Shown here: positions 1-9,100 of the stretch, in pieces
How the letters are laid out: each line of letters opens with the position of its first letter
How positions within the stretch are numbered: the first letter of the stretch is position 1
Source: DASXTB01 sp036505615
GTDB taxonomy: Bacteria > Acidobacteriota > UBA6911 > JACQSX01
Assembly (NCBI GenBank): GCA_036505615.1
Contig: DASXTB010000415.1
Span: forward strand, 1-35,404
DNA length: 35,404 bases
Reading direction: 5' to 3'
Notes under the pieces: generated by a model
Databases searched by the model: none
What the model was told of the DNA's origin: nothing
The model's input: only the letters and a program-made list of their open reading frames with translations
Program-made: the position numbers and the translations under genes

Positions 1-888
1 GCTGAATTCCTTCCAGCCAAATGGATTGGCCGCAAACAGCCCATAACCACGCGCATGCCAATATGTGGGAAAACCGGGATTCTTGGGATGATCGAAAATC
101 GCAAGCGTCACCGGCTCGTTTTCCACCGTTCCAGTCAAAATGACCCATCGGCCTCGAGTACCCCAGACCTCATCCCCAGTCTTCCCCTCGCTGCTCAGAT
201 ACAGACCGGTGGCTTTGCCGCTTTCCCTTCCCTCGCCCTTGGAGGGTTGTTCCAGCGAGCGGGCGACACGAATTCCGAGAGCTCCTTCTTTTGTGTCATT
301 GAAAACTGCGCGCTTGTCCGGAGCCGTCAACTTGGTAATGCGATCCACAATGCGCAGGCCGGGAGCTGCGCGAAAGATGAATTCTGTCTCCTCTCGCAGA
401 ATGGTAGAGCCGTCCGGCATCACCCAGTCGGCAGTTACCTCGAGTTCGCCCCTGTTCTTTCCGCTTTTTGTGTCCTTGACGTCACGATGCACGATGGCGC
501 CCATTTTCTTTCTGTCTTCTGGTTTAGAAGCGTCCGAATGACCCCAGAAGTCGATGCCATTGACATCACCGTAATTGAACCATACGCCCGTGTGGTGGGG
601 ATGGTCCTTGCTTTCTCCGGCACGGGGTTCCAGCGGATAGCCCCGGGTCACAATGCTCCCGTTTGCGCTTCGCAAGGGAAAGAGAATCGGTTTGTACACG
701 TTGGCAGGATGGATGTAGGACGTAAATGGTTTTCCATCGACAAGAATATCCACTCGTCCCGCCGCATCGTCCTTGACAACACTGATGCCCTGCTTCTGAT
801 CGGCGGGCGAAGCGCCGTGAATGAAAAGAGAGAGACTAATTGCTCCCGCCAGAAGGCCTACTACGATCCCAATTTTGAGCTTATTCAT
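1..888 (-). CDS. DUF6807 (PmoA-like) secreted protein, C-terminus cut by window edge
   Basis: An open frame of 296 codons runs from an ATG at 888 off the left edge without a stop. The start is supported by a GAGGGG ribosome site a few bases upstream and by a classical Sec signal peptide: a Lys-containing start, a hydrophobic stretch and a small-residue region near residues 20-27. The mature part has the look of the DUF6807 family (Pfam name PmoA): a TSYIHPANVYKPILFPLRSA block, DHPHHTGVWFNYGDVNG near residue 100, then IDFWGH, and near the edge WHARGYGLFAANPFGWKEFS. The family is common in Acidobacteriota, Planctomycetota and Bacteroidota next to sugar oxidoreductases. Its reaction is not established and the methane-oxygenase label is misleading. 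It is the third gene in a minus-strand run with the Gfo/Idh and TIM-barrel genes, which suggests a role in periplasmic carbohydrate processing (inference). Confidence 0.85.
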   Translation of the reverse strand, partial: MNKLKIGIVVGLLAGAISLSLFIHGASPADQKQGISVVKDDAAGRVDILVDGKPFTSYIHPANVYKPILFPLRSANGSIVTRGYPLEPRAGESKDHPHHTGVWFNYGDVNGIDFWGHSDASKPEDRKKMGAIVHRDVKDTKSGKNRGELEVTADWVMPDGSTILREETEFIFRAAPGLRIVDRITKLTAPDKRAVFNDTKEGALGIRVARSLEQPSKGEGRESGKATGLYLSSEGKTGDEVWGTRGRWVILTGTVENEPVTLAIFDHPKNPGFPTYWHARGYGLFAANPFGWKEFS

Positions 889-905
889 ATTCCCCTCACT
901 TCCCT

Positions 906-1012
906 AAAAGACAGCCACGAATTTCGCGAATTTCACCATTGCGGTGAGAATTTGGGACAGACCCAAGTGTCTTCTGCATTGGTGAAATTCGCGAAATTCG
1001 TGGCTGTCTTTT
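906..1012. repeat. 37-bp inverted repeat with 33-bp loop
   Basis: Arms 906-942 and 976-1012 match in 36 of 37 positions when one is reverse-complemented; each arm begins with AAAAGACAGCCACGAATTTC or its complement. The arms themselves contain the near-palindrome GAATTTCGCGAATTTC. It fills the gap between two co-directional minus-strand genes, so in RNA it would fold into a very long hairpin after the TIM-barrel stop at 1053. There is no clean U-tract, so a plain intrinsic terminator is not certain. Confidence 0.9.
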
Positions 1013-1052
1013 CCTGCGCAAGTTTGAGTTTCCAAGTTCTGTGTTGACTCTT

Positions 1053-2033
1053 TCAAAGCGCGCCAGCGCGGCTGAGCGCGTCTCTCAATCCCGCCATGCT
1101 GATGCGCGTTGAGGCTTCTGGATTGCCGGCGGCGTTTCTCCAATGAGTCTCTAGAGATACGGCATGCCGGTATCCATCCTTCTTCAATGCCCGAAACATT
1201 CCCACAAAATCGATTACACCTTTGCCGACGGGCGCCCACTCAGTGCCCCCACCCGGCTTTCGCACCACATCTTTGCAGTGCACATGACCGATCCGGTTTT
1301 TGGGAAGAAGCTTGTACCCATCGGGAAACGGCGTCTCGCCGCGAGAGGCGGCATTTCCCGGATCCCAATTCAACATCAAGCTCGACGACTGGACGGCTGC
1401 CAGCAGCCTAGCCGCCTCGGCGCTGGTCGCCGTGTTGCACGACGGCTCGTTTTCGACCACCAGAATGACGTTTTTCTTGGCAGCCTTTGCAGCAGCTTTC
1501 TTCAGTTTTGCATCGATTGCATCACGATATGATTTGGGGTCTTCCAGGCGCCAGAAGTCAAAACAACGAACTCGTTCCGTCTGAAACGTGCGCGCCAGGT
1601 CCAGGGCGTGTTCCAGCAATTCGTCCTGCTGCTCGAAAGTGAAATCAGCCTTAAACACATCGCGCGGGGGACTGAACTTGGAAGCCGGCGCTCCCGGCCA
1701 ATCGACCTTAAAGAGGGGCGACGCGATGCAGGCGACACGCAATTTGTAGCGCTCCAAGAGCCGGCGCGCTTCGGAGACTTCCTTGGCGTCGGCTCGCATC
1801 AGGTTCTTGTTCCACATCTCCCGCAGTTCCACGTGCGTGCAGCCAAACTCCTTGGAAGCCACCTCCAGCGCATGCCCGAAGTCCTGAGAGATTTCGTCGG
1901 TGATTACCGACAACTTAAATGCTGCCCTTGGCGATGGCTCCGGCATACTTTCCAAAGCATCGACTGGAAATGCCGCAGCCGCAGCCGTTCCGAGACCAAC
2001 AACGAATCGTCGACGGGACAATGACACGGTCAT
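1053..2033 (-). CDS. Tat-exported sugar isomerase/epimerase-like TIM-barrel protein
   Basis: The product has 326 residues and belongs to the xylose isomerase-like TIM barrel (AP endonuclease family 2) superfamily. The N-terminus carries a twin-arginine signal: SRRRFVVG at residues 6-13 followed by an Ala-rich hydrophobic stretch to about residue 27. Likely divalent-metal ligands are visible at the usual strand ends: E194 in VVENEP, D224 in NWDPGN, H250/H252 in GHVHCKD and E295 in SLETHW. Members isomerise, epimerise or cleave sugars; some periplasmic homologues beside Gfo/Idh enzymes act as lyases on 3-keto-glycosides. Export through Tat implies folding with metal in the cytoplasm first. It lies 278 bp downstream of the Gfo/Idh gene on the same strand. 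The exact substrate cannot be read from sequence. Confidence 0.88.
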   Translation of the reverse strand: MTVSLSRRRFVVGLGTAAAAAFPVDALESMPEPSPRAAFKLSVITDEISQDFGHALEVASKEFGCTHVELREMWNKNLMRADAKEVSEARRLLERYKLRVACIASPLFKVDWPGAPASKFSPPRDVFKADFTFEQQDELLEHALDLARTFQTERVRCFDFWRLEDPKSYRDAIDAKLKKAAAKAAKKNVILVVENEPSCNTATSAEAARLLAAVQSSSLMLNWDPGNAASRGETPFPDGYKLLPKNRIGHVHCKDVVRKPGGGTEWAPVGKGVIDFVGMFRALKKDGYRHAVSLETHWRNAAGNPEASTRISMAGLRDALSRAGAL

Positions 2034-2110
2034 GGGTCGCTCCGAAATCTTTATATTTCTCTAACTTGGTGAAATCTCGCGCTTTCGCCAAAATTTGGCA
2101 CTGAACAGCC

Positions 2111-2230
2111 GACCACGTTCACGAGCACGTCAACGTCCACGACTACCACCGATCGATTCGTGAGCGATTATGTATTTTTGGTCCGCGCAGGCGTGGACGT
2201 GCTCGTGAACGTGAACGTGGTCGTGATCGG
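2111..2230. repeat. Inverted hexamer arrays around a short core
   Basis: The left array (2111-2144) consists of 6-bp units of type ACGTNC. The right array (2192-2230) consists of the complementary GTGNNC type. The arms pair when reversed, enclosing about 47 bp that include an A/T-rich stretch. It lies between the Gfo/Idh stop and the TIM-barrel start. The design matches the heptamer elements elsewhere in the window but with a 6-bp period. Confidence 0.75.
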
Positions 2231-2263
2231 CTTTTATTGGGTTGCGGCCTTGCCGCGCTGTGC
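2216..2263. repeat. Dispersed 48-bp repeat, copy 1
   Basis: This stretch is identical in 46 of 48 positions to 15394-15441. It contains GGCTTTTATTGGGTTGCGGC followed by a TTGCCGCGCT block. Both copies are intergenic, upstream of minus-strand genes, and both are preceded by CGTGGTCGTGATC. Confidence 0.85.
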
Positions 2264-2311
2264 TATATGCCTTGCCCTTTCCGCCTTCCGCCTTCCGCCA
2301 CACAGGCGCCC

Positions 2312-3607
2312 CTACTCGGCTCCATTCGGTATTTCCAGCCTCGCCTTCTTGTCGGCCGATTCGTTGGCGAGGATGCAGGCAGTGGCTGATTTGACGGCCC
2401 GCTCAGCGCCACAGCGCAACGGAATGCCGGTTCGAATCGCGGAACAGAGACCAGAGATCTCGTTCCGATAGCCGACGAGGCGGTCCAGTTTCTCCTCCAT
2501 GTGTCCGGCAACGGTGCGCCCTGCGGCGTCTGCCGCGCGGCTCTCCGAGGCATCCATAACCGGTTCGGATGTCTGCTTGGTCACCTCAATGGTTGTTGAC
2601 CGCGATGACTCCCCTTCTTCGAACAGGAACGCTTCGGCTTCTCCCGACAGAATCAACGTCCCTTTGGTCCCCATGTACTGCTCGTAATAATTATCGAACT
2701 TATTCGATTGGATCGATGTGAAAGTCGCCGTCCTGCCATTGGGATAATCCCACGTCACATAGATATGATCGTTGACTTCGCGCCCATCCTTATAACGGTA
2801 AATTCCGCCAGACGCGTAGACGGCATGGGGCGAAGAATTGAAAAACCAGTTAGCCACTGCCACCTGGTGGCTGCCCAGTTCGGCCATCAACCCGCCGGAA
2901 TAACGCCGGTACATCCGCCAGTTGAGCAGATGCTCCCAGTCCGGATAACCCCACTTGCCGGGGTTGTAACCGGGCGAGGGAGAAGCTTCATTTCTGCGCC
3001 AGGAACCGTTGCGATGCCAGACTAGCCGTGCATAATACATGTCTCCCAGCAATCCAGGCTTTATGACATTCTCATATGCGGCCTGATACATGGGATTGTA
3101 AAAGCGCTGGTACCCAATTTCCAGAAGGCGTCGATTCTTGCGGGAAGCTTCCAACATGCGCTGGCAACTAGGAATGTCCCAAGCCATCATCTTTTCACAG
3201 AGAACGTGCTTGCCAGCCTCCAGGCATCCCACGGCGGTGTCGGCGTGCGCCCACAACGGTACGGCGATGAGTATCGCCTCCAGGTCTTCCTTCTGAAGCA
3301 TTTCGCGGAAGTCTTCGTAGTAGCGGGGCTTCTGCCAGCCTGCTTTGACCAGGGCATCCGACGCGCGTTGGAGATGCTTAGGATTGATATCGCACAACGC
3401 TCGGATATCGATGAATTCCTTCCGGCACTGGCCGAGGAGCACCCTTCCCTCGTCGCCGGCGCCAATCAGGGCCGCCTTCACGGGACCTCCGCGGATTGGC
3501 CCTTCCAATACTGCCGCCGTGCCCAGCGCTGCCAGGGCCGGAGTGCCCGCCAGCGCCTTCAGGAAATTCCGGCGGCCGATGGCTTTTTGTTCTGCAGTTA
3601 AGTTCAT
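2312..3607 (-). CDS. Tat-exported Gfo/Idh/MocA family oxidoreductase
   Basis: This 431-residue NAD(P)-dependent oxidoreductase starts with a Tat signal: GRRNFLKAL at residues 11-19, then an Ala/Leu-rich segment. The Rossmann fold begins at about residue 43 with GAGDEG (49-54). The usual EKP motif at the end of the nucleotide domain reads CEKMM (137-141), a conservative departure. The C-terminal substrate domain has GGLMAELGSHQVAVANWF, in which H247 is the likely catalytic His. Zymomonas glucose-fructose oxidoreductase sets the precedent for a family member exported by Tat with its cofactor bound. Beside a TIM-barrel enzyme and DUF6807 it probably oxidises a sugar or glycoside in the periplasm (inference). 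Confidence 0.9.
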   Translation of the reverse strand: MNLTAEQKAIGRRNFLKALAGTPALAALGTAAVLEGPIRGGPVKAALIGAGDEGRVLLGQCRKEFIDIRALCDINPKHLQRASDALVKAGWQKPRYYEDFREMLQKEDLEAILIAVPLWAHADTAVGCLEAGKHVLCEKMMAWDIPSCQRMLEASRKNRRLLEIGYQRFYNPMYQAAYENVIKPGLLGDMYYARLVWHRNGSWRRNEASPSPGYNPGKWGYPDWEHLLNWRMYRRYSGGLMAELGSHQVAVANWFFNSSPHAVYASGGIYRYKDGREVNDHIYVTWDYPNGRTATFTSIQSNKFDNYYEQYMGTKGTLILSGEAEAFLFEEGESSRSTTIEVTKQTSEPVMDASESRAADAAGRTVAGHMEEKLDRLVGYRNEISGLCSAIRTGIPLRCGAERAVKSATACILANESADKKARLEIPNGAE

Positions 3608-3623
3608 GATTGATCTTCCTCTT

Positions 3624-3776
3624 TGTCGTCCGTTGTCCGTGGTCAGTGGTCAGTTGTTCATAGTCGCTTTTTCACTCAGGCGTCGGTCTCCGTTTTTCCA
3701 TCCTTTAAAGTAAGCTTCCAAAACCCGCGGAACACTGACCCAGACAACAGACAACTGACAACGAAACCAAGGACAA
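3624..3776. repeat. Heptamer bipolar element (GTCNGTT units)
   Basis: The left array 3624-3667 has 7-bp units such as GTCCGTT, GTCCGTG, GTCAGTG and GTCAGTT. The right array 3732-3776 has the same units inverted (ACAGACAACTGACAACG). They enclose about 64 bp with no gene. The element sits between the DoxX stop and the Gfo/Idh start, both on the minus strand. The same unit family forms the element at 21905-22187. Confidence 0.8.
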
Positions 3777-3779
3777 AAA

Positions 3780-4310
3780 TCAAAGCGCCTCGGCGCGCAC
3801 ACCCGACTCACGCCGTCGCCACAACAAGTCCAACCCCGCAATTTCTCCAGTTCGAAACGATGTTAAGACTAAAACACCCACCCACTCGATCAAAGTCTTG
3901 TTCACAAACAGATAGGTGCCTTCACTTCCCTGCTGCGGAATTCCATGCACTGGAATAGCGGCAAGGTAAACCAAAGTCAAAAACAGAAGTGCGCCCCAGC
4001 ACCCAAGCTGCGTAAGAAAACCAAGAATCAACGAAAGACCGATTAGCAGCAGCAAAATCTCGACTCCGCCATTCACAAGCGAACCCCACCGCGGATCGGC
4101 AAGACTGTGGAATAGCCCGGCAAACGGGCCAGTCGCGCCTTTCAAATAACCCGCCGCAGTCCAGTGTCCGAGAGGCTGTCCTTGGCGAGTCCATGCGGGC
4201 AACACAAGCTTGTAATAACCCTCGTAAAGAAAGTGCCAGCCGATCAACGTGCGGAGCAGAACCAGCGAAAACCGTTGAAGTGAAGAGAGCGACGCGTCGG
4301 AATTAGCCAT
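3780..4310 (-). CDS. DoxX-like integral membrane protein
   Basis: The 176-residue product has four predicted hydrophobic segments, at about residues 13-30, 82-100, 104-120 and 136-152. It resembles the DoxX/TQO-small-subunit-like family: LLRTLIGWHFLYEGYYKL in the first helix and EILLLLIGLSLILGFLTQLG in the second and third. The family includes subunits linked to terminal or thiosulfate oxidation and many uncharacterised redox-associated proteins. An insertion around residues 45-75 (GHWTAAGYLKGATGPFAGLF) is typical of the longer DoxX-like proteins of Bacteroidota and Acidobacteriota. No oxidase partner is adjacent, so a specific electron-transfer role is not claimed. Its stop touches the heptamer element at 3624-3776. 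Confidence 0.8.
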   Translation of the reverse strand: MANSDASLSSLQRFSLVLLRTLIGWHFLYEGYYKLVLPAWTRQGQPLGHWTAAGYLKGATGPFAGLFHSLADPRWGSLVNGGVEILLLLIGLSLILGFLTQLGCWGALLFLTLVYLAAIPVHGIPQQGSEGTYLFVNKTLIEWVGVLVLTSFRTGEIAGLDLLWRRRESGVRAEAL

Positions 4311-4393
4311 AAACGATGACTTCAGCGCCGAAGCCAGCCAAGTTAGCCTAACCGCGGACGCACGGGTTTCCCAAAACAGTACCGCGACCGTCA

Positions 4394-4515
4394 GGGCGTG
4401 TGAAAAAATTGTAGCGTCGGCCTCTGGCCGGCATTACTGCTGTGGTCGCTCCGTCGAAGGCCGGCTGCAAGCCGGCGCTACAAATGGCCCGCATTTTTTC
4501 ACACGTTCTCAGGGC
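4394..4515. repeat. Nested palindrome with GTAGCG(C/T)CGGCC core
   Basis: The outer arms contain GTGTGAAAAAAT at left and ATTTTTTCACAC at right. The next layer is TTGTAGCG against CGCTACAAAT. The interior holds GGCC-rich small palindromes (GCCGGCTGCAAGCCGGC). A partial copy lies at 9744-9800. The remainder of the gap up to 4640 shows nothing recognisable. Confidence 0.8.
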
Positions 4516-4640
4516 GCGCGGGGATAATCTAACGAGTTACGGGAGCGCTTCAGAGACTGTCCCCCCAAATGAGCTTATACCAGAAGAAAAGCCGAGGCAA
4601 AAACGCCTGCAGATAACCCTACCCTCTTCTCCACGCTCGC

Positions 4641-5753
4641 TCACGCTCGCGCTCGGGAATCCAGCTCTATTGTGCAGCCGCTGATTTCTCCGATGATCAC
4701 GGGATTCAAATCCCCTTCTTCCAACATCAGTACCAGTACTCCGGGATGGTCGCGACAGTAGCGCTCAGCCAATTGTCGTCCCCCTACAAAAAAGGCAGTC
4801 GCCAGTGCGTCGGCAACTGCAGCCGAAGCAGCGACCACCGTCACGCCGGCGACTCCCTCAGCCGGCATGCCGGATCGTGGATCGATGATGTGCCCGTAAC
4901 GCTTTCCTTCGCTCAAGAAGTATTGCTCGCCACTGCCGCTGGTCGCCAATGCGCAGTCCTGCAGCCGGATGGTCGCCAAGCGAGATCGCCGCGCACGTGG
5001 ATGACGGACCCCCACATGCCAACCGCCGCCGCTGCCATTTCCGATGGCACACAAGCTGCTGCTTCCGCCGCTCAGGAGTGCGGACCGTACCGCCCGGGCT
5101 CGCATGCCGGCGGCAACCCGGTCCAGGGCGTGGCCTTTCCCGATACTTCCCAGGTTTATTTCGACAGCAGCGCGCCTAAACTCTACCGACTGGTTGGCAC
5201 CATCCAAAATCACATGGCGCATTCCCACCTGAGAGCGCGCGGTCTCCAGTTCCTCTGTTGAAGGAACGCGCCCTTGACGCTTTAAAAAACCCCAGCAGCG
5301 GATCACCGGTCCGGCAGTGATGTCAAAAGCGCCTTCAGTCTCGTCATGAATTTTCTGCGCCAACTCCAGAAGTCCAAAGAGATTACTTTTTACCGCAACT
5401 GGACGACGGCCGGCAGTTCTGTTGATGAGACTAACCTCGCTGCTGTCTCGATAGACAGTGAGCTGGTCCTCGAGCCGATCAATCTGATCGAGCGCCTGAC
5501 GAGCGGCCGCAAGATCGGCTGAAGCTCCCGCCGGTAGTGTCACTTCAAAGCGACAAGCCATTGCCGTGCGGTAAGCGTGCAGCCAATGGCCGGTGGGCCG
5601 GTGAGGTGCTTCAGAGCCGCGTGCGTAAGCAACCGGACTCTCGCTGGAGGCTCCTCTCCCCAGCGGCAGCGGCTTACTTCCTTGCACACCTTCTGCGGCT
5701 ATCCGACGGTTGAGAGATAGAAACTGCCGTCTGTTGACTCTTCGCATTGTCAA
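4641..5753 (-). CDS. apbE: FAD:protein FMN transferase (ApbE) with a repeat-derived N-terminal insert
   Basis: ApbE moves FMN from FAD onto Thr residues of Rnf/Nqr-type flavoproteins. Family motifs are present: GAFDITAGPV (141-150), NLGSIGKGHALDR (200-212, Asn in place of the usual Asp), a GGSSS loop near 229, HIIDPRSGMP (288-297) and the metal-site ADALATA (314-320). The catalytic part runs from about residue 60 to the end. The first 60 residues are odd. A Tat-like RRVNRRQFLSL (4-14) should lead into a hydrophobic stretch but is followed by a polar segment containing VAYARGSEAPHRPTG. The DNA coding for that segment matches an intergenic repeat at 12974-13002. Export may therefore be lost, or translation may start inside (for example at M65). 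No obvious flavoprotein partner is adjacent. Confidence 0.9.
   Translation of the reverse strand: MTMRRVNRRQFLSLNRRIAAEGVQGSKPLPLGRGASSESPVAYARGSEAPHRPTGHWLHAYRTAMACRFEVTLPAGASADLAAARQALDQIDRLEDQLTVYRDSSEVSLINRTAGRRPVAVKSNLFGLLELAQKIHDETEGAFDITAGPVIRCWGFLKRQGRVPSTEELETARSQVGMRHVILDGANQSVEFRRAAVEINLGSIGKGHALDRVAAGMRARAVRSALLSGGSSSLCAIGNGSGGGWHVGVRHPRARRSRLATIRLQDCALATSGSGEQYFLSEGKRYGHIIDPRSGMPAEGVAGVTVVAASAAVADALATAFFVGGRQLAERYCRDHPGVLVLMLEEGDLNPVIIGEISGCTIELDSRARA
5614..5642. repeat. Dispersed repeat inside the apbE reading frame
   Basis: On the minus strand this reads GAGAGTCCGGTTGCTTACGC followed by ACGCGGCTC. It differs by only a few bases from 12975-13002 on the plus strand, GAGGGTCCGCTTGCTGACGC followed by GCGCGGCTC. 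It lies in frame within the apbE N-terminal region. Confidence 0.7.
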
Positions 5754-5860
5754 TCACTGTACAGTGCTAACTTAACGCAAAGATGCCAAGCCGCAAAGAT
5801 CGAATTTGAAAGGGGGGGTGAAGGGTCTCGAAGTTAGGGCGCTGGGGATGGAAGACGAGT

Positions 5861-6120
5861 GTTCGGGCGTTGGGTGAAAGGTGTGGGTGTTGGGTGTTGG
5901 GTGTTGGGTGTCGGGTGTCAGCTGTCAGGTGTTGGGTGTCGGGCGAATCGTCTAACTCTCGATGCGCTTGTCGAATTATCGCAATCGTTCGGAAATCTCA
6001 CCGAGCAGAAAACGGCCACTATCGGCGCAGTTTCCCCTGGAAGGCACCTTTGTGCCTTACCATTTCTCTTAACAAAGCAGATTGGCGCTAACAATTTACA
6101 CCCGACACCCGACACGGCGG
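5861..6120. repeat. Heptamer bipolar element (GGTGTTG units)
   Basis: The left array (best at 5880-5944, with degenerate units from 5861) has 7-bp units GGTGTTG, GGTGTCG, GGTGTCA and GCTGTCA. The right array (6098-6120) is the complement, ACACCCGACACCCGACAC. The core of about 150 bp contains GGAAGGCACCTTTGTGCCTT, a small hairpin. The gap 5754-6153 otherwise holds only GCAAAGATGCCAAGCCGCAA near 5778 and no gene. Confidence 0.85.
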
Positions 6121-6153
6121 CAGAGCCGCTTTCAAGCGAGAAATAAAACAGCG

Positions 6154-9100
6154 TCAGAACGAAAACTTCAAAGCAAACTGGAACTTCCGCGCATCACCCT
6201 GATCGCCTCTCACTTCTCCGAAGCTGGTACCGCTGAAGTTGCCACTGGGGTTATTGAAGTGCGGGGTGTTGGGCACATTGAATCCCTCGGCGCGGAACTC
6301 ACCTATAACTCGCTCGGTAACGGGGAACTTGCGGAAAATCGCGGCGTTTAGATTGACGTAACCGGGGCCGCTCAGAACATTCCTTCCTACATTCCCGAAT
6401 GTGTTCGGCGCGGGCGGAGCGAATTTGGTTACATCGAAATACTTCCGTCCCGGACCGATGTGGCCCAGGATCTCCGGGGCGCCGTTCACGTCCGGCCGAT
6501 TGCCGTTGCCGGGCGCATTCAAACTTGTGGCACTGATCGTGATGTCCAGGGGTGTGCCCGAATAAGCGGAAAGTACTCCGGAGATCTGCCAATCGCCCAG
6601 AATCCAACGACCAGGACCCGACTGCAGCCAGTTGTGACTCGGTCCGAAAGGAAGTTCCCAAATGAAGTTCTGCACGAACGACTGCGTGCGGTCAAAACCC
6701 GCACGGCCGCGGTTGGCTCGAATAATAATGTGATTGCCGAGGCCGCCATTGTCATCTGAATAGTTGATAGCCTTACCGTAGGTATAAGCAGTCGTGAGGA
6801 GAAACCCTTCGGAGAAACGGCGATCCAGTTTAACCTGAAGCGAATTGTAATTGGAGCTCAGAGGCGTCCAGACGTCAGTTCCCGCTCGCCTGCCAAACAA
6901 TTTATTGAGAGGCTGCCCAGCGGCCCCCTGGCCTGGGACCCCCGCGTTGATGTTAAGCCGATCAAGAACCCCCACAGCGTGGTTTGCGACATAACCCGCC
7001 TCAAACGTCAGTTTCCAAGGCAGCGCCTGCTGAACGGTGAGGTTCCAGGACTGGACATAGCCCTGGCGAAGGTCCCTCGACAACGCCAGGAATACTTGAG
7101 CCGGCGCGTTGGGAATGATTCCGCCGTCTGGGATGATGGTCAACAGCGGCGGCGGAAATCCCGTGGCCATCGAACCCGCGGCGCTGAAGGAATTCACAGG
7201 GTCGAAAGAGTTGTTTTGCTTGACGGGGAAATTGAAAGCCCACTTGTCGTCAGGATAAGTCGGATCGACTGTGATTCCAAAACCAGCCCGAATCACGGTT
7301 TTCTCGCTGAACCGGTAGGCGACGCCAGCTCTTGGCGCCCAGTTCTGCCAATCGGTTTTCAGTCCAAGATCTTCCGGTATGGTGCCAACACCCGCCAGCT
7401 CCAGACTATTGTTTGCCGGGTTGTAATTGGAGAATCCCGCGCGCATCGCCGGCTTGGGCGGCATGAAGAGTTCATGGCGAAGGCCCAAGTCCACCGTCAG
7501 TTTTGGCGTCAACGCCCACTTATCCTGGAAATAGGTGAAAAGCTGCGTCTGGCGGAAGGTGGGGAAAATTCCGGGCAAATCGCGGCCAAATGAGTTGGGC
7601 AGATCCAGCAAGAAAGTGGCAAAGGCATTAGCGAATCCGGAGTTGGTGTTGCCATTGAGAGCAGCCGGCCCCGGGTTGAAAGTGAACAACCCGCGGGGGC
7701 TGAATGTTTGAGTTTGCAGCAGATCATCCAGATTACGCCGTACATCCGCTCCCCATTTGACCGTGTGGTTGCCGACCACTCTGGTCCAGTTGCTGACCAG
7801 ATCGACGTTGGTTTCGGCGCGCACCCATGGCTGGCTGGCCGAAAAGCCGATGATCGGATTGCTGTAGCCATTGATATTGATCCCCGTGATGCCACTGGTG
7901 AAGTCATCCAAATTCACGCCGGGAATGCCTAGCTCATCGGAGGTCTTTCGCCCACTGTCCTCGTTCTTGGCGTCGTTGCGGTAGCGCATCACACCAAAAC
8001 GCAACTCGGTGATGAATCTGGGATTGAAAATATGGGTGTAGTTGACCGCCCCGTTTTGCGCGCGTTGAACTCCGGTCCCTGCAAAACCTCCGGCTTTAGG
8101 TCCGCCAAAAACAGGGTACAAACTGGGATCAAAGACTGTGGGTTTCTGAAAACTGTAACGGAAAGCCAGCGTGTTGGTGTCATTGAATTTGTGGTCGATT
8201 TTGGTGTCGAAGGAGTCGATATCTTTCTTGCGCACCGTCGCTTTCTCAAAATTACTGGAAAATCCCGCTCTATTGGGTGGAGGAATCAGCGCCAGAATTC
8301 TCTTGGCAATGGGGCTGATGCGGTTCTCGGGAATGATGTTGCCGGGAAACGGCTTTCTCCCGGTGCCGTCCGGGTTTCCAGTGGAAGGATCATAAATGGT
8401 CGTCGACGCCGCGCTGAAGTTCCCCCCGCGAAAATCCATTGTCGGTATGGTAACGATCGTGTCGTCACCGCGCCTATCCCGAATACCCTGGTAATCAAAG
8501 AAGAAGAAGGTTCTATCTTTGACGATCGGCCCACCTATAGTGCCTCCAAACAGGTTGAACACGGTGACCGGTTTCACCGAAGCGAAGAAGTTTCTCGCGC
8601 CAGTGGCGCTAATGCGGTTGAATTCGAAGAGGCTGCCGTGAAAATTGTTGGTGCCCGATTTGAGTGCGATGTTGACCACTGCCCCGCCGGCCCGGCCCAG
8701 CTCCGCCTCGTAGTTGCTGGTAGTCACGTCCACTGTCTGCAGAGCCTCGATGGGAGGAATCAGTGCGGTCAGCAGGCCGGTGCGGTGGTTGTTGTCGATC
8801 CCTTCGAATTGAACGTTGTTGGCATAGCGCCCCTGGCCGTTCACCTCGGTTGACAGGCTGTCCTGGGAATTGAAAAACTCCGAATGCGGCCGAAAAACAG
8901 GGGTGGTGCCCGGCACTAGATTGAGCAGCCCCTGAAAGTTGCGGTTCATCAGCAGAGGCATGTCTTCGATTTGTCTGGTCTCAATTTTCCGTCCCACGTC
9001 GGCGCGGTCGGTCTGTAGGGTAGGCGTGGTCGCGACAACTTCGATGGATTGGGACACTTCGCCTGGTTGCAGTTGCAAATCCACGCGAACCGTGCTGTTT

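Noticed and set aside
55..1047. Plus-strand open frame of 330 codons
   Set aside because: It is antisense to the DUF6807 gene, whose minus-strand frame has a signal peptide, ribosome site and family motifs. Its 3' part translates the inverted repeat.
8032..8853. Plus-strand open frame of 273 codons
   Set aside because: Antisense to the TonB receptor barrel; no start context and no family features.
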